Assembly (NCBI GenBank): GCA_020002185.1
Contig: JAHLWY010000208.1
Location: forward strand, 1-64,000
From: Paraescarpia echinospica
Lineage: Eukaryota > Annelida > Polychaeta > Sabellida > Siboglinidae
Direction of reading: 5' to 3'
Length of the DNA stretch: 64,000 nt
The notes under the pieces were generated by a model. That model saw nothing but the letters and a program-made list of their open reading frames with translations, was not told where the DNA came from and searched no databases. Made by a program: the position numbers and the translations under genes. Shown piece by piece: positions 45,144 to 54,389 of this stretch; the first letter of the stretch is position 1; each line of letters opens with the position of its first letter.

Positions 45144-45765
45144 AGAAACTCGCTGTAAAAGTCACATTTGACAATGGATGCACTGACGTGAACGCTAACT
45201 TTTTTCCTAAAACAAATTCCTGGGTAGACTAGGCAGAATGCGTTAAGCGCACATGTGTGACATCTGTTGCGCGTGACTTAACGCGATTGGAATGTGAACG
45301 GAGAACAAAGGATTTTTACAAACAATAAATGAAACGTTAAAAGCACGAAATTAAACGTTGTATACGATCACTGTGGAGTCAGGAAACGGGAGATGCATCG
45401 ATATTAGAGAAATTCGATGTAAAGAGAGATTTAACGGCGAATGTACTGACGTGACTGGAAACTTTTTTCCGAAAACAAAATGCCTGGGATGAATGAAGTA
45501 TGCACGCCGATAATTGAATAAGATAACGGTATTAGTGTAAAGTGCGCATGCGCGTTATATTGTAGACAATGACATTTCAAAAACAATAAACGAAACGTTA
45601 AAAGTACGAAACTAAACGTTGTATAGGTTCGCTGTGGAGTCAGGAAACGTGAGGTGCATCGATATTAGAGAAACTCGATGTAAGGAGAGATTTAACGGCG
45701 AATGTACTGACGTGACCGGAAACTTTTTTCCGAAAACAAAATGTCTGAAATGTACGAGGCACGCA
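45020..45765 (+). repeat. Three degenerate ~270-bp tandem units (copy 1)
   Basis: Units start at about 45,022, 45,288 and 45,571. Each contains caaacaataaacgaaacgtt, taaacgttgtata, gtggagtcaggaaac, gatgcatcgatattagagaa, and then a cgaaaacaaaatg end. The array sits directly upstream of the RPA-like gene and may hold promoter or replication elements. It is repeated at 51,086-51,832. Confidence 0.8.
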
Positions 45766-45828
45766 CGCTGATAATTGAGTAAGATGACGTATTAGCGTGA
45801 AGTGCGCATGCGTGTTATTTGGAAAAGG

Positions 45829-45835
45829 TATAAAA
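45829..45835 (+). promoter_or_regulatory. TATA box of the RPA-like gene (copy 1)
   Basis: tataaaa lies about 63 bp upstream of a splice acceptor (ttctttctacaacag, ending at 45,898) and 110 bp upstream of the ATG. The copy-2 equivalent is at about 51,896. Confidence 0.55.
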
Positions 45836-45938
45836 CGGTTGAGAAAAATGCTATATTGTATGACGCTGAAGTTCTAACGTGTATTCTTTCTACAACAGAA
45901 GAGCAGCAAGCAGCAGACGTTCTTCCGCGATAGACAAC

Positions 45939-46715
45939 ATGGCGGATGAAAGTCAACAACAACAACAACCAAAAAAGACGAAGGCACCGCGCAAGCAGTC
46001 GATGAAGGCGGGGACGGCGGGCAGCAGCGGTCAACCTTCGCCGCTGATTGCAGCCGTGTCAACGGGGGCGTCACCACCCGTTAAGCGCCCCGTCGCGCTC
46101 ATCGCGGCCCCGTTGACTGTCGGGCGAAAGCGAAGCGCTGAAGAGGCGTCCTTGGAGCCCGACGAGACGGCTGAGCGGCCCCCAGTCCTGTCGCGGAGCG
46201 GTTCTATGGAGCGTGAATACGAATCGTCGGCGTCGACGCGCGCCACAGTGGTGAGTCTGAAACATCTGAAGTGTGCTGTCAACGGTGTGTATAAACTTCG
46301 GTCGCCCGTTATGATCGACGCCGTCTCGTACAAAGGTGAGGTCGGCACCACCTATTTGGGGTGTTCCCGTTGTCGCCGGAAATTGCAGACAAGCAAAGGC
46401 GGGGAGCTGATATGTCGAACGCACGGTGAAGTGGCGGTACCGAAATATTTCTTCGCGTTGCGTGTGATGGTGAAGGACGGCGAGGAGGAGGAAGACGAGC
46501 TTTGGCTTACGTTGTTCGATAGCCAAATGTCTAATCTCGTCGAGTACACGGCCGAGTACTTGACGGAATTGAACGAGGACGATCTCCGCGATACCGTGCT
46601 CAAGTTAGCCAGCACTAAAGTGGAGATTAGTGTGCGGAAGACGAGTTGGAACGGGGAACCCTCGTATACAGTCCGCACACTAAAGAGATACGTCATCGTC
46701 GACGACGATGACTAA
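45939..46715 (+). CDS. RPA-like single-stranded-DNA-binding protein (copy 1, intact)
   Basis: The ATG at 45,939 follows an acceptor-like site. The 258-residue product has a low-complexity N-terminus (QQQQQPKKTKAPRKQ, NLS-like, then Ser/Ala/Pro-rich to about residue 100). The C-terminal part resembles the C-terminal OB-fold of replication protein A large subunits: a zinc ribbon YLGCSRCRRKL...LICRTHGE (Cys142, Cys145, Cys159, His162), then PKYFFALRVMVKDGEE and ELWLTLFDSQMSNLVEYTAE, the usual L-x-V-x-V-x-D...W-x-T-x-F-D...LL pattern. A Polinton would plausibly use it to coat displaced strands during protein-primed replication. It ends in an acidic DDDD tail. The fold call is by motif and was not checked by search. 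Confidence 0.6.
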   Translation: MADESQQQQQPKKTKAPRKQSMKAGTAGSSGQPSPLIAAVSTGASPPVKRPVALIAAPLTVGRKRSAEEASLEPDETAERPPVLSRSGSMEREYESSASTRATVVSLKHLKCAVNGVYKLRSPVMIDAVSYKGEVGTTYLGCSRCRRKLQTSKGGELICRTHGEVAVPKYFFALRVMVKDGEEEEDELWLTLFDSQMSNLVEYTAEYLTELNEDDLRDTVLKLASTKVEISVRKTSWNGEPSYTVRTLKRYVIVDDDD

Positions 46716-46742
46716 TGTGTTGTTGTCTTGTGTTGTTTGTAG

Positions 46743-47903
46743 GAGGAAAATTGGCCGATACTGGTAGATTTATTGACGCTCGCGAACGAACGACAACGAA
46801 TGAGAGATCGTCGTGGTCGGGAACTATCCGAGGAGAGCTTTCAACTATTAGCCGAGGCGGCCGAACAATACATCAGAGCGTTTTGGTTGTCCTATGAAGC
46901 AAGCCTATTTTGTAGTAGTTTGATGTACTAACAGTTGTGCTTCTTATATGCTTTAGGAAGTGCGCCGCGTACTGGAAAAAATGCTTGCAAACAACGAAAA
47001 GATTCGCGCTCAGTACGACGAGGTTGCTTCGTTCGTAAGAACGTTGTTGGAACGCAGTGTGCAGGGGTCGATAAAGAGGGATGAGGAAGAGAACAAGAGG
47101 GAGGCGGAGGCGGACTAATCATAATAATTATGTGTTTGTAGGACGCTCTGATGCAGCACACCAGGCGTGAGTGTATGAGCGACTTCCTACACGCGTTCTT
47201 GACGGTGATTCGTAAAGAGTAGAACTGCTTTGTGCTGTAGGGTAGTGGAGTGCGTGACGCCCACGTATTGGAGGCGATCATCGAGGAGGCACTGGGCGGT
47301 TCGAACCGAATACGTCCCGCTCCACCGACGTATAACGAAAGCCTGGGGACGATGGGACCGACGTGCTCGCCGTAATGGAGCGTATCGGAGGAGCTGGGGA
47401 CGTGCCAACGGCAAATTGTCGTGCCGAGCCGAAGTCAGTTGGTCGGGCGTTACGAACGGCTGTCGATGGATCTCGTCGCCGAGACTCTCGGCGAAATGAT
47501 TCTGGAGAAGGCGCGGGATCAATGCGGGGTATGTGAACCGAATGAAGGCTGCCCATATGTACACATGCCCGGCTATCGCGCGGGGCGGCCAAATCGTGTA
47601 TACATGCAACGTTTCGACAAGCCGGGCTGTATTGTGACGTGCTATTTCAACGGCGTCATCGAAACGTTCCTGCGTCGATCGCTCATCCCCTGTTTCACGA
47701 GTCTAGTGCATATTCTACACGAGACTACGGTGTCGACTTCTTCCGGTGATCAGCAGCCGCAAACGGGCAGTGCAGTAGAGTTGTATTTGGTGCAGTTTGT
47801 GTCGAACTAGTTGTTGGGAACAAATTGGCGCGATTATATGAATCGTGTGCAACTCGAGTCGGCCGTGCACACGTACGTGCAACGCCGGAACGGACTGGAA
47901 TGA
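46743..47903 (+). pseudogene. Compact four-exon left-arm gene (copy 1, broken)
   Basis: This is the same layout as copy 2 (52,809-53,968): segments after acceptor-like sites at 46,743, 46,957, 47,142 and 47,241. Copy 1 has an extra T at the first donor (ctattttgtag), a TAC-to-TAA stop at 47,373-47,375 and a TGG-to-TAG stop at 47,808-47,810. The product is described under copy 2. Confidence 0.55.
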
Positions 47904-48049
47904 AGAAGCACGAACGAACACTAGTAGAATAGAGAACATTTTGCTAATATTTGCTTGCTATTGAAACAAAGGCTTCAACGACGACGCTGTGTTTGAATGT
48001 TGTAAGAGTACCGAATAAAACGTTGAAAATGTACTTTCCGTTTCCGAGT

Positions 48050-48245
48050 TACCCACAAATAGTTAGAAAAATTACCGCTAGCGCAAACACATTCCCCACC
48101 GTACATTAGTTAGAAAAATTACCGCTGGCGCAGATCCCCACCGTTATAACATTAGTTAGAAAAATTATCGCTAGTCCCAAACACATTCATCCATCCCATT
48201 AGTTATAAAATGACCGCTAGTTACCACCACATTCCTCCCGCTAGG
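48050..48245 (+). repeat. Four iterons upstream of the polymerase gene (copy 1)
   Basis: ttagttagaaaaattaccgc with variations occurs four times about 45-60 bp apart, each followed by a C/A-rich spacer. The fourth is degenerate (ttagttataaaatgaccgc). It is repeated at 54,116-54,290. Confidence 0.85.
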
Positions 48246-48323
48246 GTGTACTTACCACCACCACCACTACCGTCACCGTCGCTGTTATAAATAGCGGTGC
48301 TCGAAAAAATATCATTAGAGAGA

Positions 48324-48806
48324 ATGGCACCATCGCCACCTACTAGATAGCAATGTCCGAAATGTGGGCGCTATTTTGCGACACAGTCGACGTTAGTACG
48401 ACACGTAAAGAGTTCGAAAAGTTGCGACGACGAAGCGCTATGCGTAAAACGTCGAGAGTGTCCAAAATGTGGCGCGATGTTCACCACGCGTCACGCTATG
48501 CTACGACATCTGAAGCTGCGGTGTGGCCATCAGACGTCGCCACCTCCTAGTAATGAATCAGCGGTGGTGGAGGCGGCAGCCGCTAGGGCGCCGCCGTCGC
48601 CCGACGATCTACAGCGTGTCGTGGACGAGCACCGGCGTAGCATAGAGACGTCGGTAGCGCGCGGTGCCGTACAGTCGCGTTACAACTATCGTATGACCGC
48701 CTGTACGAGTACGCGCGTGCTCGAACCGCGTCTGAGGGAAATGTTTCGCGAACAAAAGAACGCGTTTAAAATTAACGTAAGCTATGGTTTTGTATTACGC
48801 CACAAG
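48324..48806 (+). pseudogene. DNA polymerase B N-terminal fragment (copy 1, truncated by the duplication junction)
   Basis: A TATAAATA box (48,286-48,293) precedes the ATG. Two CPKC zinc fingers and the start of the polymerase N-domain (KINVSYGFVLRHK) are encoded, then the frame runs into group B pseudogene sequence at the tandem junction. The same in-frame TAG after eight codons is present as in copy 2. No catalytic part is present, so this copy cannot be functional. Confidence 0.85.
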
Positions 48807-50147
48807 GTCTTGGAGGACGGAAGGCTTACGAAATCGTGATGTTCCATACCGTGACGGGCTGTGGTGAAGATTCAGCTTTCCATGGCATGGGGAAAATATG
48901 GGCTTGGAAGGCATGATCTGAAGTTTGTAGGGTGACAAAGGCATTTGCAACCATTGCGAGGTCACCGTTTGCCGAAATAGACGCGGCTATACAAAACTAC
49001 AATTTATAGAAAAATTCCTCATCACGATGTATGATAAGTCAAGTGCAGTAATATGTTAATGAGGCAAGACGAGAACTCTTCATGAAGAAAATTTGCGGTT
49101 TCGATCGACTGCCAAGAAATAAACGAATTACTGTAACAATTCAGGCGTAACAGCAACAGGCAAGCATACGATCTATTTGCTTTGGCTTGCCCAGCCGGAG
49201 GTGCCGTCCCCAAAGGATTTTGGGTGGAAGTTCAAAGCTTCCGAAAGTCAAAGCTTCCTGAAGCTTCAAAGAGTGTCGGGAGCTTCTGCAGTGTCGATAC
49301 AAAAGAGGGAGGCCTTGTTTAAGCTGGCGTGCCGTGCACGGATCTTTGCACGTGCTCCTCTCAAGAAGTGATGTGTGATTGTATTTAGTATGGGCATGGG
49401 ATAACTATGTAAAAACAAAAAACTGAAACACCTAATTACTAACAATTTACACACGCACGCTCACACGAACACGTGTACATACATCCATGTATGATAGTAG
49501 TATAGAGGCTCTGTACGGTCTCAAAACCCTACTTATAAAAAACAATTTAATGACCACTAAACGATTTCGACAACCTACTTATGAAAAAAAGATCAAAGGC
49601 TTTTTTTGACACTAATTAGTTTCGGAAACCTACTTATAAAAAAACATGATTGATGAGCGATGTAATTTGATACTAATTGGATGATTGATTACCCCTACAC
49701 TAGAGATGCCACCTAGCGGTGAGTGCAGAGAATATTTTAGTCCTAGCGATCAATGCCGTACCTAGAGCGTGCTGACGTAAGCAATAATGCGTTTATCGCG
49801 CTAATATATAACCACGCTAAAACCATTGTATAAACGTCGACCCCCGTCATCCCTATGTGAATGGCGCGCTGTACCCTATGTTGACAGCAAGAGCGACGAC
49901 TGCTGCTGCAGCGATAAGGCGCCGGCGGTTGCTCTAGTGGACTTTGACCCCTGGATGACAGCATAGCTGGCTAACGGTAAACAACGTTCTGGTGGAAGGA
50001 TTAAAACGAAACCAATGCGTTGTGCGTTTAAATACATCTAGTTGTGGGATTACAATGAAAATCAAATGCATAAATACACTAACGTTCAGTAGGGTTTTTA
50101 TGCATTGGAAACAGATGCGTGAAAACGTGAGTAGTGACTGAAATATT

Positions 50148-50493
50148 TTATTGCGGAGCAGCATCATGATAGGCGAGTATTCGGGCGCGGCCAACGGGTT
50201 GCCTGCTGCTCAGATAGGCGAGCTTTCGGTCGCGGCCAACGGGTTGCCTGCTGCTCTCCGGGGAACCGAAACCTTCCCGACGATACAGTTCGTGAGGAAC
50301 GATTGTTTTCCATAGTCCATTGGCCTGCTTTACGAGAAATACTCGAGCCAGATCGGGGATGATATCGTCGTCAGAGCTGTCAGTGTCTGTCGGCGTGATG
50401 ACGCGCGTAGGAGGCGGCAACGTGTGGGTGAATGGTGCTACCACGCATGTTGGCTTGGTCGTCGATGCGTCGTTTGTAGGCAGTTGGATCGGT
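50148..50493 (-). CDS. Leftward left-arm ORF, unrecognised (copy 2)
   Basis: Nearly identical to 44,082-44,427, with the same acceptor at its start and the same SSRQPVGR repeats. The frame is still open after the duplication, which is weak support for coding. Confidence 0.35.
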
Positions 50494-52005
50494 CTATGAA
50501 ATAAAACCACAATAAACAAAGGATGAGAACCATGCATTGTTTAAATGACAATGAGACATTGTTTAAACGATGAAATAAAATGAGACATGGTATTTAAACG
50601 GTAAAATGAGACATTGTTTAAACGATGAAATAAAATGAGACATTAAACGGTAAAATGAGACATTGTTTAAACGATGAAATAAAATGAGACATTAAACGGT
50701 AAAATGCATGCCTGTAGTAAAAATAAAATGAGAGATATGCACGCACTTACAATTGTTTAAATAAAATGCATGCATGCAGGCGCACTGTTTAAACGATAAA
50801 ATAAAATACATGCTATTTAAACGGTAAAATACATGCATGTTGCGTACTTACAACAGCTGTAGTAAAAACGTGCATGCATGTACGCGTACTTACAATTGTT
50901 TAAATAAAATGCATGCATGTAGTTACTGTTTAAATGTCTTACCGTGTCGTGGACGTGTCCATGTTAGATGAAAATTGTGGTGGAGCGATGTATAGGCGTC
51001 GTGTGCGCGTGTCTGTAAAAGTGTGTATGAAATGTGCGCGCCGTCAAACAGCGGTGGCGGCGGCGCATGACACTACGGCTTATCTTGATTGGAATGTGAA
51101 CGGAGAACAAAGGATTTTTACAAACAATAATCGAAACGTTAAAAGTACGAAATTAAACGTTGTATACTATCACTGCGGGGTCAGGAAACACGAGATGCAT
51201 CGATATTAGAGAAACTCGCTGTAAAAGTCACATTTGACAATGGATGCACTGACGTGAACGCTAACTTTTTTCCTAAAACAAATTCCTGGGTAGACTAGGC
51301 AGAATGCGTTAAGCGCACATGTGTGACATCTGTTGCGCGTGACTTAACGCGATTGGAATGTGAACGGAGAACAAAGGATTTTTACAAACAATAAATGAAA
51401 CGTTAAAAGCACGAAATTAAACGTTGTATACGATCACTGTGGAGTCAGGAAACGGGAGATGCATCGATATTAGAGAAATTCGATGTAAAGAGAGATTTAA
51501 CGGCGAATGTACTGACGTGACCGGAAACTTTTTTTCCGAAAACAAAATGCCTGGGATGAATGAAGTATGCACGCCGATAATTGAATAAGATAACGGTATT
51601 AGTGTAAAGTGCGCATGCGCGTTATATTGTAGACAATGACATTTCAAAAACAATAAACGAAACGTTAAAAGTACGAAACTAAACGTTGTATAGGTTCGCT
51701 GTGGAGTCAGGAAACGTGAGGTGCATCGATATTAGAGAAACTCGATGTAAGGAGAGATTTAACGGCGAATGTACTGACGTGACCGGAAACTTTTTTCCGA
51801 AAACAAAATGTCTGAAATGTACGAGGCACGCACGTTGATAATTGAGTAAGATGACGTATTAGCGTGAAGTGCGCATGCGTGTTATTTGGAAAAGGTATAA
51901 AACTGTTGAGAAAAATGCTATATTGTATGACGCTGAAGTTCTAACGTGTATTCTTTCTACAACAGCAGAGCAGCAAGCAGCAGACGTTCTTCCGCGATAG
52001 ACAAC

Positions 52006-52749
52006 ATGGCGGATGAAAGTCAACAACAACAACAACCAAAAAAGACGAAGGCACCGCGCAAGCAGTCGATGAAGGCGGCGACGGCGGGCAGCAGCGGTCA
52101 ACCTTCGCCGCTGATTGCAGCCGTGTCAACGGGGGCGTCACAACCCGTTAAGCGCCCCGTCGCGCTCATCGCGGCCCCGTTGACTGTCGGGCGAAAGCGA
52201 AGCGCTGAAGAGGCGTCCTTGGAGCCCGACGAGACGGCTGAGCGGCCCCCAGTCCTGTCGCGGAGCGGTTCTATGGAGCGTGAATACGAATCGTCGGCGT
52301 CGACGCGCGCCAAAGTGGTGAGTCTGAAACATCTGAAGTGTGCTGTCAACGGTGTGTATAAACTTCGGTCGCCCGTTATGATCGACGCCGTCTCGTACAA
52401 AGGTGAGGTCGGCACCACCTATTTGGGGTGTTCCCGTTGTCGCCGGAAATTGCAGACAAGCAAAGGCGGGGAGCTGATATGTCGAACGCACGGTGAAGTG
52501 GCGGTACCGAAATATTTCTTCGCGTTGCGTGTGATGGTGAAGGACGGCGAGGAGGAGGAAGACGAGCTTTGGCTTACGTTGTTCGATAGCCAAATGTCTA
52601 ATCTCGTCGAGTACACGGCCGAGTACTTGACAGAATTGAACGAGGACGATCTCCGCGATACCGTGCTCGAGTTAGCCGCACTAAAGTGGAGATTAGTGTG
52701 CGGAAGACGAGTTGGAACGGGGAACCCTCGTATACAGTCCGCACACTAA
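52006..52749 (+). pseudogene. RPA-like protein gene (copy 2, frameshifted)
   Basis: The copy matches copy 1 up to about residue 220, including the full CxxC...CxH ribbon. A one-base deletion near 52,674 (gttagccgcac against gttagccagcac) then changes the frame, and the last 25 or so residues are unrelated up to a stop at 52,749. The OB core is kept, so partial function is conceivable. Confidence 0.6.
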
Positions 52750-52808
52750 AGAGATACGTCATCGTCGACGACGATGATTAATGTGTTGTTGTCTTGTGTT
52801 GTTTGTAG

Positions 52809-53968
52809 GAGGAAAATTGGCCGATACTGGTAGATTTATTGACGCACGCGAACGAACGACAACGAATGAGAGATCGTCGTGGTCGGGAACTATCCGAGGA
52901 GAGCTTTCAACTATTAGCCGAGGCGGCCGAACAATACATCAGAGCGTTTTGGTTGTCCTATGAAGCAAGCCTATTTGTAGTAGTTTGATGTACTAACAGT
53001 TGTGCTTCTTATATGCTTTAGGAATTGCGCCGCGTACTGGAAAACATGCTTGCAAACAACGAAAAGATTCGCGCTCAGTACGACGAGGTTGCTTCGTTCG
53101 TAAGAACGTTGTTGGAACGCGGTGTGCAGGGGTCGATAAAGAGGGATGAGGAAGAGAACAAGAGGGAGGCGGAGGCGGACTAATCATAATAACTATGTGT
53201 TTGTAGGACGCTCTGATGCAGCACACCAGGCGTGAGTGTATGAGCGACTTCCTACACGCGTTCTTGACGGTGATTCGTAAAGAGTAGAACTGCTTTGTGC
53301 TGTAGGGTAGTGGAGTGCGTGACGCCCACGTATTGGAGGCGATCATCGAGGAGGCACTGGGCGGTTCGAACCGAATACTTCCCGCTCCACCGACGTATAA
53401 CGAAAGCCTGGGGACGATGGGACCGACGTGCTCGCCGTACTGGAGCGTATCGGAGGAGCTGGGGACGTGCCAACGGCAAATTGTCGTGCCGAGCCGGAGT
53501 CAGTTGGTCGGGCGTTACGAACGGCTGTCGATGGATCTCGTCGCCGAGACTCTCGGCGAAATGATTCTGGAGAAGGCGCGGGATCAATGCGGGGTATGTG
53601 AACCGAATGAAGGCTGCCCATATGTACACATGCCCGGCTATCGCGCGGGGCGGCCAAATCGTGTATACATGCAACGTTTCGACAAGCCGGGCTGTATTGT
53701 GACGTGCTATTTCAACGGCGTCATCGAAACGTTCCTGCGTCGATCGCTCATTCCCTGTTTCACGAGTCTAGTGCATATTCTACACGATACTACGGTGTCG
53801 ACTTCTTCCGGTGATCAGCAGCCGCAAACTGGCAGTGCAGGAGAGTTGTATTTGGTGCAGTTTGTGTCGAACTGGTTGTTGGGAACAAATTGGCGCGATT
53901 ATATGAATCGTGTGCAACTCGAGTCGGCCGTGCACACGTACGTGCAACGCCGGAGCGGACTGGAATGA
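52809..53968 (+). CDS. Compact left-arm gene, possibly four phase-0 exons, product unrecognised (copy 2, intact)
   Basis: Four open segments each follow a T-rich TAG|G acceptor: 52,809-52,976, 53,022-53,099, 53,207-53,269 and 53,306-53,968. Plausible donors (TTT|GTAGTA, TTC|GTAAGA, ACG|GTGATT) lie in phase 0, and branch-point-like ctaat or tactaac words lie between. Introns would be only 36-107 bp. The first segments are helical and charged (SFQLLAEAAEQYIRAFWLS, ENMLANNEKIRAQYDE). The 220-residue last exon has a Cys cluster (CGVCEPNEGCPYVHMPGYR), FNGVIETFLRR and WLLGTNWRDYM. I do not recognise it. The start codon is uncertain: the first segment's first Met is internal, so an upstream exon may exist. 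Alternatively the segments are separate small genes. Confidence 0.45.
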
Positions 53969-54115
53969 AGTAGCACGAACGAACACTAGTAGAATAGAGA
54001 ACATTTTGCTAATATTTGCTTGCTATTGAAACAAAGGCTTCAACGACGACGCTGTGTTTGAATGTTGTAAGAGTACCGAATAAAACGTTGAAAATGTACT
54101 TTCCGTTTCCGAGTT

Positions 54116-54290
54116 ACCCACAAATAGTTAGAAAAATTACCGCTAGCGCAAACACATTCCCCACCGTACATTAGTTAGAAAAATTACCGCTGGCGCAAAT
54201 CCCCACCGTTATAACATTAGTTAGAAAAATTACCGCTAGTCGCAAACACATTCATCCATCCCATTAGTTATAAAAATTACCGCTAGTTAC
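54116..54290 (+). repeat. Four iterons upstream of the polymerase gene (copy 2)
   Basis: The same four ttagttagaaaaattaccgc-type units as at 48,050-48,245. Here the fourth retains taaaaattaccgctagt. They end about 100 bp before the first ATG of the polymerase. Confidence 0.85.
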
Positions 54291-54351
54291 CACCACATTC
54301 CTCCCGCTAGGGTGTACTTACCACCACCACCACTACCGTCACCGTCGCTGT

Positions 54352-54359
54352 TATAAATA
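54352..54359 (+). promoter_or_regulatory. TATA box of the DNA polymerase gene
   Basis: tataaata lies 31 bp upstream of the ATG at 54,390. This implies a start site close to, or just upstream of, the ATG and a very short leader. Confidence 0.55.
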
Positions 54360-54389
54360 GCGGTGCTCGAAAAAATATCATTAGAGAGA

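Larger units (their letters stand above)
42740..48805. repeat. Tandem duplication, first copy (6,066 bp)
   Basis: This copy contains the 3' end of the group B pseudogene, the Polinton left end and left-arm genes, and stops inside the DNA polymerase N-terminus. Homologous positions are offset by 6,065-6,067 bp throughout. The junction near 48,806 joins polymerase sequence (ttacgccacaagg) to pseudogene sequence (tcttggagg) through a shared ggt. By eye the copies differ at roughly 1% of positions. Confidence 0.95.

Noticed and set aside
46743..53306. Spliced-leader trans-splicing as the explanation for acceptor sites before each small ORF
   Set aside because: Phase-0 donors exist for ordinary cis-splicing, and nothing in the window identifies a spliced leader. 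It is kept only as an alternative.
53306..53968. Bcl-2-like BH1/BH2 motifs in the last exon of the compact gene (WLLGTNWRDYM)
   Set aside because: The resemblance rests on a few residues, and neither the hydrophobic core pattern nor BH3 is apparent. I leave the product unnamed.
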